Assembly: GCA_945861535.1 (NCBI GenBank)
Contig: CAMAUZ010000009.1
Coordinates: forward strand, 61,610-125,609
Origin: Akkermansia muciniphila
GTDB lineage: Bacteria; Verrucomicrobiota; Verrucomicrobiia; Limisphaerales; BJHT01
Length of the DNA stretch: 64,000 bases
Reading direction: 5' to 3'
Numbering within the stretch: the stretch's first letter is position 1; each line of letters begins with the position of its first letter. The notes under the pieces were generated by a model. The model ran no database searches. It was not told the origin of the DNA and worked only from the letters and a program-made list of their open reading frames with translations. The translations under genes were made by a program, and so were the position numbers. Positions 52,615 through 62,437 of this stretch are shown piece by piece.

Positions 52615-54183
52615 ATGAAATTCACACCCCGACGGGCTCATTCTTTTCCTAAAATCAGCGCCATCGTTTCCGCCACCACTGCCGTGGCTGCCGCGCTGCT
52701 GGCCAGTGCGTGCGCGACGTTCGCGGACGTGAAGCTGCCCGCGATTTTCTCAGATCACATGGTCCTGCAACAGGGCATCCCGCTCACGGTCTGGGGCTGG
52801 GCCGACGACGGCGAGGCGGTCACGGTGAAACTCCAGGGCCAGGAAGCCACTACCACCACGCGCGGCACTAAGTGGTCCGTGAAACTCAAGCCGCTCACCG
52901 CCACCGCCACGCCGACCGTGCTCACGGTCGCGGGCAAGACGCGCGTGCAGCTTCAGGACGTGCTCGTCGGCGAGGTGTGGATTTGCAGCGGGCAGTCGAA
53001 CATGGAGTGGTCGCTGCGCCAGTCGTTCCAGCCGGAGGCGGACATCGCGGCTGCCGCCAATCCGAACATCCGCCTCTTCACCGTCCCGCGGGTCAAGGCC
53101 GACGCGCCGCTGGCGGACATCAAAGGGAGTTGGACCGCCTGCAATCCGGGCAGCGCGGCGGCGTTTTCCGCGGTCGGCTATTATTTCGGACGCGATTTGG
53201 AGAAGGCGGTCAAGGTGCCGGTCGGGCTGATTCACACGTCGTGGGGCGGTTCGCCGGCCGAGGTCTGGATGAGCAACGACGTGCTCGCGGGCAATCCTGA
53301 CTACAAGCGCAACATCCTTGATGGCTACACCGCCGCCCTGGAACGCGCGAAGGACGCCAAGGCGAAGTTCGATGCCGACGCCGCCAAGCTCGCCAGCGAG
53401 GGCAAGAAACCCACCGGTCGTCCGCCCGGCGGCCCCGGCTGGAAACCGTCCGAACTCTACAACGCGATGATCGCGCCGCTCATCCCCTTCGGCATTCGCG
53501 GCGCCATCTGGTATCAGGGCGAATCCAACGCCGGCCGCGCGCACGAATACCGCACGCTCTACGCCGATATGATCACCAACTGGCGGCGCGACTGGGGCGT
53601 CGGTGACTTCACCTTCCTCGGCGTGCAGCTCGCGCCGTTCACCAAGATTTTGCCCGAGCCGGCCGATAGCAATTGGGCGGAACTGCGCGAGGCGCAATGG
53701 CTCGCCACGCAGAAACTCCCGAACGTCGGCATGGCGGTCATCACCGATGTCGGTGAGGAAGTGGACATCCATCCGCGCAAGAAAGGCCCTGTGGGTGCGC
53801 GTCTCGCGCTCGCCGCCCGCACGATCGCGTATCACGAGAAGATCGTTTCCTCCGGTCCCATCTATAAATCGCTGAAGGTGGACGGCAGCCGCGCGCTCCT
53901 CAGTTTCGATCACGTCGGCAGCGGACTCGAGGCGCGAGAGGGCGAACTCAAAGGCTTCGCCGTGTGCGGCGACGACAAAAAGTTTGTCTGGGGCAAGGCG
54001 GAGATTCTCCCCGACAACACCATCGCCGTCAGCAGCCCGGCGGTCGCGAAACCCGTCGCCGTGCGCTTCGGCTGGGCGAATTTCCCGGTCGTGAACCTCT
54101 GGAACAAAGAGGGCCTGCCCGCGTCGCCGTTCCGCACGGATGATTTCCCGATGATCACCGCGCCGAAAGCGGCGGCGAAGTAG
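52615..54183 (+). CDS. Sialate O-acetylesterase family protein
   Basis: A 522-residue exported SGNH-type esterase that removes O-acetyl groups from sugars. Signal segment to about residue 40; an N-terminal beta domain (LPAIFSDHMVLQQGIPLTVWGWA) typical of this family; block I nucleophile in EVWICSGQSNMEW; IWYQGESNA; and the catalytic Asp/His in DVGEEVDIHPRKK. ATG 52615 is used; TTG 52603 is possible. It fits with the glycoside hydrolase genes around it. Confidence 0.92.
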   Translation: MKFTPRRAHSFPKISAIVSATTAVAAALLASACATFADVKLPAIFSDHMVLQQGIPLTVWGWADDGEAVTVKLQGQEATTTTRGTKWSVKLKPLTATATPTVLTVAGKTRVQLQDVLVGEVWICSGQSNMEWSLRQSFQPEADIAAAANPNIRLFTVPRVKADAPLADIKGSWTACNPGSAAAFSAVGYYFGRDLEKAVKVPVGLIHTSWGGSPAEVWMSNDVLAGNPDYKRNILDGYTAALERAKDAKAKFDADAAKLASEGKKPTGRPPGGPGWKPSELYNAMIAPLIPFGIRGAIWYQGESNAGRAHEYRTLYADMITNWRRDWGVGDFTFLGVQLAPFTKILPEPADSNWAELREAQWLATQKLPNVGMAVITDVGEEVDIHPRKKGPVGARLALAARTIAYHEKIVSSGPIYKSLKVDGSRALLSFDHVGSGLEAREGELKGFAVCGDDKKFVWGKAEILPDNTIAVSSPAVAKPVAVRFGWANFPVVNLWNKEGLPASPFRTDDFPMITAPKAAAK

Positions 54184-54274
54184 GGAGCCGGCAACAAATA
54201 AAAGGAGCAACCTCGCTGGGGGTGCAGGTCCGGCTCCCAGCCTGACGGTTCGGGCGGGAAGGCTGAATCAGGAA

Positions 54275-54323
54275 CACGGGGCAGGGATGCCCCGTGAACC
54301 GGCAGGCAAGGATGCCTGCCCCA
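54275..54323. repeat. Palindromic repeat, family F, short copy
   Basis: ACGGGGCAGGGATGCCCCGT and GGCAGGCAAGGATGCCTGCC are two adjacent hairpins matching the arms of the copy at 10851-10962. Confidence 0.8.
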
Positions 54324-54389
54324 CAGGCGCGGCGTGCTCTGGGAGGCGTCCGCTTGACGCGAGGGGGCAAACGGCTAAGGCTGGCGGGC

Positions 54390-56588
54390 ATGAAATCCGT
54401 GTTCGTGCAGGCGTTGGGTGTGGGCTTGATTTGGTTGGGCGCGGTCGGGTTTGGCCGGGCGCAGACGAATCCTTTTCCGCGGCCGTTTCCATTGCTGACG
54501 AAGCCGTTGCCGGCGGGGGCGTTGGTGCCGCGGGAGGGGGCGAGTCCGACGGCGGCAGTCAGGTCGGTGGTGCCGCCGGCGAGCTTCGGCGCGCCGCCGC
54601 AGCGGGGACAGATTCCATCGTTTATTGCGTTGCCGAACATTCCGCCGCCGGATGGGCGGACGTTGTATAACGCGGTGGTGTTGCCGAAGGAGTTTCCACC
54701 GACGAATGAGTTTGTGATGGGCGAGTCGATGGTGGTCCCTTATCTGATGAACCCGCCGCGGGTGATCCCAATTGATGCGGGGCGGCAGTTGTTCGTGGAC
54801 GATTTCCTGATCGACTCGACGACGCTGGTGCGGACGTATCATCGGCCGGAATTGTACTCGAACAATCCGGTGCTGAAGGCGGAGCAGGCGTGGGAGACGG
54901 CGGGGAAGGCGCCGATGGCGATGCCGTTCAGCGACGGGGTGTGGGTGGAACCGTGGTTGTTGCCGGTGCCGACGAATATCACGGTGGCGGACGTGGAGAA
55001 TCTGGGGCTGATCGTGCGGCGGCTGGCGGGGGGAACGAATGCGATCGAGAAGGCGCTGTGGGGCAGGCTGTCGCCGGCGACGCGGACGAGGCTGGAGCCG
55101 TTTGCCAAGACGAATCCACCGCCGGACGCGGTGGCGGCGAAGGCGGCGCTGGCGGCGGAGCTGACGCAGTGGATCAACGGACCGTCGATATTCGATCCGG
55201 GGTTGTTCGGGACGGTGTTTTTGGGGGATCAGACGCAGGCGTGGCTGCGGCAGACGGCGGTGGGGGCGGAGGTGGCGCGGGTGAACCGGTTGTTGCTGGG
55301 GGATGTGTTCGCGCGGGAGTTTCCGCGGCGTCCGCCGGCGATGCGGGCGTGGTATATGGCGGGGTATGGGCGGGGGACGGCGATGGCGACTTCGACGAAT
55401 GGCTTGAACTGGGTGAAGCCGGAGTTCGATGTGCAACCGGGGAGCAACTTGGTGCAGGGGGACACGCGGGATTCCTCGACGGTGTGGCTGGATCACTCGG
55501 AGGCGGACCCGCGGAAGCGTTACAAGATGTTCCGGACGGCGCGGACGAACATTCAGTGGGGTTTGGCGCTGCACTTTTCGGAGGACGGGATTCACTGGGG
55601 GCCGGAGGTGTTGCGGACGGGGCCGACGGGGGATCGCACGACGGTGTTTTACAATCCGTTCAAGCAGAGCTGGGTGTACAGCCTGCGGTCGGACGTGAAG
55701 GGGGCGCGGACGCGGAGTTTCTGGGAGGTGCGTGATCTCTTGGCGGGGCCGCAGTGGAAGACGACGGAGGAGACGCCGCTGTGGGTGGGGGCGGACCGGT
55801 TGGATCCGCAGCGGGCGGATCTCCAGGTGGTGCCGCAGTTGTATAATCTGGATGCGTTTCCGTACGAGAGTTTGATGGTGGGGTTGTTCACGATTTGGCG
55901 GGGGGACAAGAACATCCCGGCGGGGCGTCCGAAGCCGAATGAGATTTGCGTGGGCTTCAGCCGGGACGGGTATCATTGGTCGCGGCCGGACCGGCGGCCG
56001 TTCATCGCGGTGTCGGAGAAGCCGGGGGATTGGAACTGGGGGAATGTGCAGTCGGTCGGGGGCGGGTGTGTGGTGGTGGGGAGGAAGCTGCACTTCTATT
56101 TCAGCGGTCGGGCGGGGGTGGAGGGGAAGCGGGACGCGGGCGGGGCGACGGGGGTGGCGTTCCTGCGGCGGGACGGGTTTGCGTCGATGGATGCGGCGGG
56201 GACGAACGGGGTGTTGACGACGCGGCCGCTGGTGTTCAGCGGGCGGTATTTGTTCTGCAATCTGCGGACGAACTCGCCGGCGGGGCAGATGCAGGTCGAG
56301 ATCTTGGACGAGGCGGGGGCGGTGATCCCGGGATTCGAGCGGAAGAATTCGCTGCCGATGAGCGCGGACACAACGTTGATGCTGGCGAACTGGAACGGGA
56401 AGAAGAACCTGACGGAGCTGATCGGGCGGCCGGTGCGGTTCCGGTTTCATCTGACGGACGCGAGTTTGTTTTCGTTCTGGATGAGCCAACCGCTGAGTGG
56501 GGCGAGCCTGGGGTATATGGGAGCGGGGGGACCGCATTTCCCGGGGCCGATGGATGTGATCGGGAACCGGTCGTATTCGGCGTTTTAG
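54390..56588 (+). CDS. Secreted glycoside-hydrolase-like protein of the PVC five-bladed type
   Basis: A 732-residue exported protein (signal MKSVFVQALGVGLIWLGAVG, cleaved near FGRA). The phrase RQLFVDDFLIDSTTLVRTYH, repeated propeller-like segments (FSEDGIHWGPEVLRTG, CVGFSRDGYHWSRPDRRPFI, RSFWEVRDL) and the C-terminal beta-sandwich (AGQMQVEILDEAGAVIPGF) match a large uncharacterised planctomycete/verrucomicrobial group related to GH32/GH43 furanosidases. Codon use is strongly G-ending (very high GC). Substrate unknown. Confidence 0.75.
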   Translation: MKSVFVQALGVGLIWLGAVGFGRAQTNPFPRPFPLLTKPLPAGALVPREGASPTAAVRSVVPPASFGAPPQRGQIPSFIALPNIPPPDGRTLYNAVVLPKEFPPTNEFVMGESMVVPYLMNPPRVIPIDAGRQLFVDDFLIDSTTLVRTYHRPELYSNNPVLKAEQAWETAGKAPMAMPFSDGVWVEPWLLPVPTNITVADVENLGLIVRRLAGGTNAIEKALWGRLSPATRTRLEPFAKTNPPPDAVAAKAALAAELTQWINGPSIFDPGLFGTVFLGDQTQAWLRQTAVGAEVARVNRLLLGDVFAREFPRRPPAMRAWYMAGYGRGTAMATSTNGLNWVKPEFDVQPGSNLVQGDTRDSSTVWLDHSEADPRKRYKMFRTARTNIQWGLALHFSEDGIHWGPEVLRTGPTGDRTTVFYNPFKQSWVYSLRSDVKGARTRSFWEVRDLLAGPQWKTTEETPLWVGADRLDPQRADLQVVPQLYNLDAFPYESLMVGLFTIWRGDKNIPAGRPKPNEICVGFSRDGYHWSRPDRRPFIAVSEKPGDWNWGNVQSVGGGCVVVGRKLHFYFSGRAGVEGKRDAGGATGVAFLRRDGFASMDAAGTNGVLTTRPLVFSGRYLFCNLRTNSPAGQMQVEILDEAGAVIPGFERKNSLPMSADTTLMLANWNGKKNLTELIGRPVRFRFHLTDASLFSFWMSQPLSGASLGYMGAGGPHFPGPMDVIGNRSYSAF

Positions 56589-56594
56589 GTGAGT

Positions 56595-56757
56595 TTGTAG
56601 GAGACGACGTGAGGAGGCTCTGACCTTTTCCAGCGTCGGAGTTCGGAGTTAGCGGCGGGCAGGCGGGGGGAGTGGGTGCGGTGAGGGTTGGGCGGGACGG
56701 CAGCGTGGATGGGAGCGGGCGGGGGAGAAGTGAGAGTCTCCTCACGTCGTCTCCGAC
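56595..56757. repeat. Palindromic repeat, family G copy 2
   Basis: TTGTAGGAGACGACGTGAGG and its mirror CCTCACGTCGTCTCC near 56740-56755 enclose about 110 bases. It lies between two co-oriented genes. Confidence 0.9.
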
Positions 56758-56778
56758 AGAGGAAAGGGTGACGCATTT

Positions 56779-58827
56779 ATGTTTGGACTAGCACGAATGG
56801 TGGTGGTGGCGCTGGCGGTGGGCGGCGGGTTCGCGGGGCGTGCCGGGGCGGCGGACGCGCGGGCGGTGCCGCATCGGATCAAGGTGGAGCGGACGAAGGA
56901 TTCGGCGGCGACGGCGCGGGTCGGGGTGGCGGCGGTGTGGGGGTGCGGGTTCGATGCGGCGAAGTGCAACGTGGCGGTGTATGCGGGGAGCCAGCAGGTG
57001 GGGTCGCGGATCTTGTGGGCGGCCACGGGGGAGGGCATCCGGGTGGTGTTTGATACGTCGGGAGGGTCGCCGATTTATTACCTGTTTGTCGGGGACATGC
57101 CGTTGCCGGCGGGGCCGAAGTGGGAGCCGCAGGCGGGGGTGACGTTGGAGACGCGGCGGGTGGGGAAAGGTGGGTTCGATACGTGGGAGGATGCGCTGGC
57201 GCTGTGGCAGGGGTCGAAGCCGGTGTTGGGACGGGGGTTGGTGCCCTATGTTTTTCACGGGATTCATCCGTTCGATGCCACGGCGAATTTTGTGGGGAGA
57301 TTCACGGGCTATCTGGTCGCGCCGCAGACCGGGGTGTACGAGTTTACGTCGATGTCAACGGGGCCGTCGTTCCTGCGGGTGGACGGGCGGACGATGATGC
57401 ACCGGCCGAAGGGCGGGGGGATGAACGCGTCGCATGTGCAGGGCGCGGGGAAGATCGAACTGCAGGCAGGGGTGCATCAGGTGGAGTATTCGTGCGCGCA
57501 TTTCGGCGAGGGAACGTGGTACGCGGGCGCGGCTTGGCGGCCGCCGGGGGGGAAACATTTCCAGGTGATCGCGCCGACAAATTTCGTGCCGGTGGGGAGG
57601 TTTGCGGCGACGGAGTTTGCGCCGGCAGAACCGGTGCCGGGGCGCGCCTATTTCGAGTCGCGCAATGTGGAACATAACCAGGTGGATGATCTGATCCTGG
57701 TGAACATGGATTTCAATGTCGTGGGGACCAACGCGGCGCAGACTTACCAGTGGGTCTTCGATGACGCGGCGACGGCGACGGGGGCGAAGGTGCGGCATCC
57801 GTTCCCGCGGGTGGGGATGCGGCAGGTGACGTTGAACGTCCTGGAGAAGGGCGTGAAAGTGGCGTCGCTGACGGACACGATCGCGGTGAAGCCGCAGTGG
57901 GCGCAGCAGGCGGCGTGGAATGACGCGACCTACGCGGAGCAGTCCCGCGATCTGGCGGCGCGGGAGTATGCGGCGACGCCGGTGGCGGATGTGGCGGCGC
58001 TGGTGAAGTTCGCCAATCGCATCGAGGACCGGCCGCTGCTGACGCGGCTGGGGGGATTTGCGCTGAAGCGGCAGGGGGAGTTTGACGCGACGCTGGCGGG
58101 GGCGTTTTTCCAGCTCGCCGGAAACTATGAACACTTCGCGGTGCGGGATTACCCGGCGGCGGAACAGGCTTGGAAGGCGGCGATTGCGCAGGGTGACCCG
58201 ACTTTGCGCGAGCGGGCGAAGCTCCGGCTGGCGGGGCATTACATCAACATTGCGACCCGCGCGGTCGAGGGCCGCAAGCTCTTGGACTCCATTCAAGACA
58301 CCGCGCTGACCGACAACGAGCGCCGCCTGAAAAAAATCATCGGCGGGGACCTGCTGCTGCTGGAGGGCAAGGCCGAGGAGGCACGCCTCGCTTACAAGGC
58401 GATCATCACCGCGCCGCCGGTGAAAGGGGCGGCGGTCCGGCTCGACGCGACCGTGCCGAAGATCGAAAACGCACGGGATTTGATCCGGCGCAAGGAATAC
58501 GACGCGGTGGCGGAGATGATGTGGCAAATCCAGTGGGAGAAGCCGATGGAACGGATGGATTTCGAGACCGGGCTGCCGCAGGTGAAGGCGTTCTATGGCC
58601 GGAAGGAGTTTCCGCTGGCGCGCTCGCGGAGCCTGCAACTGCTGAACGGGACGACGGTGGACAACCAGCGGGCGGAGATGTTGTACCAGCTCGTCGAGAT
58701 TCACCTCGCGCTCGGGCAGACCGACCTGGCGCAGGAGTCGTTCGCCAAGCTCACAAAGCTCTATCCGTACAGCGAGGCGGCCGCGAACGCGAAGTTCAAG
58801 TGGGGGAAGGGCGTGGGGAAGAACTGA
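56779..58827 (+). CDS. Exported PA14 / TPR-repeat protein
   Basis: A 682-residue protein with a signal peptide (MFGLARMVVVALAVGGGFAG). A PA14-like beta domain spans about 140-270 (RFTGYLVAPQTGVYEFTSMS, SFLRVDGRTM), a PKD-like module follows (about 300-370, YQWVFDDAATATG), and the last 300 residues are helical tetratricopeptide-like repeats (YEHFAVRDYPAAEQAWKAAI, ERAKLRLAGHYINIA, MLYQLVEIHLALGQTDLAQE). It likely binds glycans and organises partners at the cell surface. The upstream glycosidase-like gene is co-oriented. Confidence 0.78.
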   Translation: MFGLARMVVVALAVGGGFAGRAGAADARAVPHRIKVERTKDSAATARVGVAAVWGCGFDAAKCNVAVYAGSQQVGSRILWAATGEGIRVVFDTSGGSPIYYLFVGDMPLPAGPKWEPQAGVTLETRRVGKGGFDTWEDALALWQGSKPVLGRGLVPYVFHGIHPFDATANFVGRFTGYLVAPQTGVYEFTSMSTGPSFLRVDGRTMMHRPKGGGMNASHVQGAGKIELQAGVHQVEYSCAHFGEGTWYAGAAWRPPGGKHFQVIAPTNFVPVGRFAATEFAPAEPVPGRAYFESRNVEHNQVDDLILVNMDFNVVGTNAAQTYQWVFDDAATATGAKVRHPFPRVGMRQVTLNVLEKGVKVASLTDTIAVKPQWAQQAAWNDATYAEQSRDLAAREYAATPVADVAALVKFANRIEDRPLLTRLGGFALKRQGEFDATLAGAFFQLAGNYEHFAVRDYPAAEQAWKAAIAQGDPTLRERAKLRLAGHYINIATRAVEGRKLLDSIQDTALTDNERRLKKIIGGDLLLLEGKAEEARLAYKAIITAPPVKGAAVRLDATVPKIENARDLIRRKEYDAVAEMMWQIQWEKPMERMDFETGLPQVKAFYGRKEFPLARSRSLQLLNGTTVDNQRAEMLYQLVEIHLALGQTDLAQESFAKLTKLYPYSEAAANAKFKWGKGVGKN

Positions 58828-59162
58828 GGCGTACTCAGCCACCGGAGGGCGGCGATTGAACTGATGGTGGACGTCGAGAGAGGGGAAAAAGGGGGACGCC
58901 GGGGCATCCGCGGGAGGTGTTCGTCCGCCGAGGCCGCGTATCAGGCCGCCTCACCGCAATATCAGCAAGCGGGATCCAAATTCGTGGGCGAATGAAAGCC
59001 CACTGGCACAACCCGTTGCCATGCACGTAGATATACGCATCGACACCGCCTCCTGAATATGGGAATCTCATTCTCGTCAATAGCACTACCGATGGGAATC
59101 GCCCGGCGCGTTGCCGGTGCATCCTTTGGTTTGGCTAACAACAACAACTCAAAAAGATAAGT
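58828..59162. other. Gap without a recognised gene
   Basis: 335 bases. The last part contains ACTACCGATGGGAATCGCCC and an AT-rich leader with AAAAAGATAAGT before the next ATG. No clear palindrome or promoter pair. Confidence 0.4.
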
Positions 59163-59381
59163 ATGAAGCTCGTTAAATCCCTCGCCGTTCTCGCGTTCGC
59201 CGCCGCCGTCATGGTCAGTGTCGCTGTCGCCGCTGACGAAAAGCCGAAGTTCAAAGACGGCGGCTGCTGCGACAAGGCCCAGAAGGCCGGCAAAGAATGC
59301 GCCCACGAATGTTGCGTTGCCGCGGCCAAAGACAAGAAGGTCTGCGCGAAGTGCAACGCCCCCGCCAAGAAGAAGGCTTAA
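59163..59381 (+). CDS. Small exported cysteine-rich protein
   Basis: A 72-residue protein: signal peptide (MKLVKSLAVLAFAAAVMVSV, ending VAA) and a mature part of about 48 residues with six cysteines in CC, C, CC... spacing (GGCCDKAQKAGKECAHECC, VCAKCN) and many lysines. The pattern suggests metal binding or disulphides, possibly a small copper or zinc protein of the periplasm. A terminator follows. Confidence 0.7.
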   Translation: MKLVKSLAVLAFAAAVMVSVAVAADEKPKFKDGGCCDKAQKAGKECAHECCVAAAKDKKVCAKCNAPAKKKA

Positions 59382-59402
59382 TCTTCTGCTAGTCTAATCC
59401 AG

Positions 59403-59432
59403 GGCGATCCATCGCAAGGTGGGTCGCCTTTT
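59403..59432 (+). terminator. Terminator after the cysteine-rich protein gene
   Basis: An 8-bp stem GGCGATCC/GGGTCGCC (one T-G pair) with a 10-base loop, followed by TTTTGTTTTT. Confidence 0.85.
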
Positions 59433-59490
59433 GTTTTTCCCGCTTTGCCGAGCCTCTGCCCCCCCGCCACGCCCGAACAGCGACCACCCC

Positions 59491-61272
59491 CTACACCCGG
59501 TCTTCCATCAACAACGGCGCGACCTGCCGCGCCAGCGTCGTCGCCTGTCGCAGTATCTCCGCCCCCGAATCGCAGCCCAGGGCGAACTCCGCCAGCTTCA
59601 CCGCGTCGGTCATCTTCATCCGGCGGACGAGAAACTTCACCTGCGGCACCTGGCTCGGCGTGACGCTCAATTCATCTACGCCCAGCCCGAGCAGCAGCGG
59701 CACCAGCGCCGGCTCGCTCGCCATCTCGCCGCACACGCCCACCCAGATGCCGTGCCGCCGCGCCGCGTCCACGGTCATTTTGATCAGGCGCAAAATCGCC
59801 GGATGCGTCGGCTCGTAGAGATGCGCGATTTTTTCGTTCATCCGGTCCACCGCCAGCGAGTACTGGATCAGGTCGTTGGTGCCGATGCTGAAAAACTTCA
59901 CGCGCCGCGCCAGCGCATCGGCCACCAGCACGGCGGAGGGGATTTCAATCATCACGCCCACCTCGAGCTGGCTGTCGAACGCCACGCCCGCCGCCCGCAA
60001 TTCCGCCTTGCACTCCTCCAACATCGCGTTGGCCTGATCCAGCTCGTCGGTGCCTGAGATCATCGGGTACATGATCTTCACGTTGCCCTCGGCGCTGGCG
60101 CGCAGGATCGCGCGGAGCTGTTTGCAAAACAGCGCTTTCTCGGTCAGGCAAAACCGGATCGCCCGCCAGCCGAGGAACGGGTTCAGTTCCTGCTCCAATC
60201 CGAAGTGCTCGACAAATTTGTCCCCGCCAATGTCGAGCGTGCGGATGATCACCGGCTCCGGCTTGAGCGCCGCCGCCACCTGCCGGTAGGCGCGATATTG
60301 CTCCTCTTCATCCGGCATCGTCTCGCGATTGAGAAAGAGAAACTCCGTGCGGAACAGCCCGACCCCATCGGCACCCTGCGCCTTCACCGCCACCGTGTCC
60401 TCGGGCGACTCGATGTTGGCGGACAAAGTCAGCCGCACGCCGTCGAGTGTGATCGCCGGATCGTCCCGGATGGTGCGCAGCTTTTCGTCCAGATTGAGCT
60501 GCTTCTTGGCGAGTTGGCCGTACTCGAACAACGTCTGGTCCGTCGGGTTCACCACCACCACGCCGTTGTAGCCATCCAGCAGAATCTGCGTCCCGTTGCA
60601 CAGATGCTGCGTGATCGTCTTGAGCGCCACCACCGCCGGGATGTGCATCGACCGCGCCAGGATCGCCGTGTGCGACGTCTTGCTGCCGACATCCGTGGCG
60701 AACCCGAGCACGTTGTGCTTGTCCAGCAGCGCGGTCGTGGAAGGCGTCAAGTCATGGCTGACAATGATGCACGGTTCGGAAAGATGCCGCAGGTCCACCG
60801 CCTCGTGCTGGCCGAGCAGGTTGTTCATGATGCGCCCCGTCACATCGCGCATGTCTGCCGCACGCTCGCGCAGGTAATCGTCCTCGATGGCTGCCAGCGC
60901 CTGCAAATATTTGTCCGTCACCTCGCGGAACGCCTGCTCGACATTAACCCTCCGCCGATGCACGGACTTGCTCACCTCGTCGATCAACGTCGAGTCCTCC
61001 AGCACCAGCAGATGCGCGTCGAAAATACTTGCGTCCTGTTCCCCGATCCCCGCCGTCACCTGCCGCTGCACCTCCAGAATCTGCTGCCGCGTCTTGACCA
61101 AGGCCTGATGAAACCGCGCCAGCTCGTGCGCCACCTCACTCTCCAAAATCTCCCGCCGTGGAATCTCGCCCTCCTGCGGCTTGGCGACGACCAAGACCTT
61201 GCCCCGACAGATTCCGGCCGAAACCGGAACGCCGCGGTAAACAATTTCCCCAGTCCGCTTTTGATCGGGCAT
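59491..61272 (-). CDS. ptsI: Phosphoenolpyruvate--protein phosphotransferase (enzyme I)
   Basis: A 593-residue cytoplasmic enzyme that passes phosphate from PEP to HPr. The phospho-His domain has GSKTSHTAILARS (active His near 190). The PEP-binding barrel has GIGLFRTEFLFL-type GVGLFRTEFLFLNR, TLDIGGDK, NPFLGWRAIRFCL, PMISGTDEL, GVMIEIPSA, FSIGTNDLIQYSLAVDR and the catalytic Cys in GVCGEMASEP. Length is close to E. coli EI (575). No HPr or EII gene is beside it, so it may serve regulation or an incomplete PTS. Confidence 0.96.
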   Translation of the reverse strand: MPDQKRTGEIVYRGVPVSAGICRGKVLVVAKPQEGEIPRREILESEVAHELARFHQALVKTRQQILEVQRQVTAGIGEQDASIFDAHLLVLEDSTLIDEVSKSVHRRRVNVEQAFREVTDKYLQALAAIEDDYLRERAADMRDVTGRIMNNLLGQHEAVDLRHLSEPCIIVSHDLTPSTTALLDKHNVLGFATDVGSKTSHTAILARSMHIPAVVALKTITQHLCNGTQILLDGYNGVVVVNPTDQTLFEYGQLAKKQLNLDEKLRTIRDDPAITLDGVRLTLSANIESPEDTVAVKAQGADGVGLFRTEFLFLNRETMPDEEEQYRAYRQVAAALKPEPVIIRTLDIGGDKFVEHFGLEQELNPFLGWRAIRFCLTEKALFCKQLRAILRASAEGNVKIMYPMISGTDELDQANAMLEECKAELRAAGVAFDSQLEVGVMIEIPSAVLVADALARRVKFFSIGTNDLIQYSLAVDRMNEKIAHLYEPTHPAILRLIKMTVDAARRHGIWVGVCGEMASEPALVPLLLGLGVDELSVTPSQVPQVKFLVRRMKMTDAVKLAEFALGCDSGAEILRQATTLARQVAPLLMEDRV

Positions 61273-61345
61273 GATGAATAATTGTTTCCCGCCCCCATTT
61301 TTTGAAAGCAGATTCTTCCCGCCGCCGCCCGCAGGCGGCGAAAGC

Positions 61346-61460
61346 TCAAAGCAGAAAGCTCAAAGCTTCAGATCAGCGCCATGGTACAAGCCCCCAGGTG
61401 GAATACCTCCCCTCCCAAATTCCCTTGCCCAAAATTCCCCTGCCTCATTCCCGCCCATTC
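61346..61460. repeat. Repeat fragments of families H and I
   Basis: GAAAGCTCAAAGCAGAAAGCTC at about 61347 belongs to family H; TTGCCCAAAATTCCCCTGCC at about 61426 to family I. They fill the gap between ptsI and aroK. Confidence 0.65.
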
Positions 61461-61518
61461 CCCGGCTCAATCACAGAATCGGCGTGCCACCCGCGCACTG
61501 ATCCGCTATTCCTCCCCT

Positions 61519-62070
61519 GTGAACGAAGCCACCCCCACCATCCGCAACCTTGCCCTCGTCGGTTTCATGGGCACCGGCAAATCCACCGTCGGCCACCACG
61601 TCGCCGACGACCTCCGCTTCACCTTCCTCGACACCGACGACCTCCTCGAAAAACGCGCCGACAAATCCATCGCCCGCATCTTCGCCGAAGACGGCGAACC
61701 CGTCTTCCGCCAGCTCGAATCCGACCTCGTCCGCGATCTCGAAACCAAAACCAACTGCGTCATCGCCACCGGCGGCGGCCTCATCGTCAACCCCGCCAAC
61801 CTCGCCAGCCTGAAAAAACACGCCCTCGTCATCTGCCTCTGGGCTTCCCCCGAAGCCATCTGGCAGCGCACCCGCCACCAATCCCACCGCCCCCTCCTCA
61901 ACGGCCCCGACCCCCTCCAGACCATCCGCACCCTCCTCGCCGCCCGCGAACCCTACTACCGCCAGGCCGACGTCCTCGTGAACACCGAATACCGCGGTCT
62001 CCGCGAAGTCACCCACCAGATCATCCACCACTTCCACCAAAGCCAGGGCCAACCACACACCCGCCACTGA
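61519..62070 (+). CDS. aroK: Shikimate kinase
   Basis: A 183-residue kinase of the shikimate pathway. P-loop GFMGTGKSTVG, FLDTDDLLEKRADKSIARIF, GEPVFRQLESDL, IATGGGLIVNPAN (the shikimate-binding GGG) and RPLLNGPDPLQTIRTLLAAR are all present. The GTG at 61519 is chosen because it begins directly before the first strand; the open frame to 61381 would add 46 residues of repeat-derived sequence. Confidence 0.93.
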   Translation: MNEATPTIRNLALVGFMGTGKSTVGHHVADDLRFTFLDTDDLLEKRADKSIARIFAEDGEPVFRQLESDLVRDLETKTNCVIATGGGLIVNPANLASLKKHALVICLWASPEAIWQRTRHQSHRPLLNGPDPLQTIRTLLAAREPYYRQADVLVNTEYRGLREVTHQIIHHFHQSQGQPHTRH

Positions 62071-62084
62071 CCCCGCCTCGCGAT

Positions 62085-62425
62085 GGCCGCAAAGAACGCA
62101 AAGAGACGCAAAAAATGGCAATTGCGATGAACCACGAAATGCACGAAATACACGAAAACTGGGGGGCAAAAACAACCGGACAAAAAACTCAACTCTTCCC
62201 CGCCCCTTCCCATTTGGTACCTTTCGTGTCTTTCGTGGTTCCAAGCCCTTTGGCTTCCCTGCCGCCCCCCCCCTCTGTGCGCTTCCCCGCTTTGCGGTGT
62301 TTGGTGGTACGCCTCATCTGCCATTGGCGCACCCAACATCACACCGCAGAGATTGGAAATCCGCAGAGCCGAAACTATCTCTCACCCCCTCCCCTCTTTG
62401 CGTCTCTTTGCGTTCTTCGCGGCCA
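62085..62425. repeat. Nested inverted repeats, family K
   Basis: Outer arms GGCCGCAAAGAACGCAAAGA (62085) and TCTTTGCGTTCTTCGCGGCC (ending 62425). Within them ACCACGAAATGCACGAAAT (62131) faces TTTCGTGTCTTTCGTGGTT (about 62222-62240), a second palindrome inside the first. No gene lies within. Confidence 0.88.
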
Positions 62426-62437
62426 TCCCCCCGGCGC

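Noticed and set aside
61381..61518. N-terminal extension of shikimate kinase from ATG 61381
   Set aside because: The extra 46 residues are translated repeat sequence; the GTG at 61519 fits the family length.
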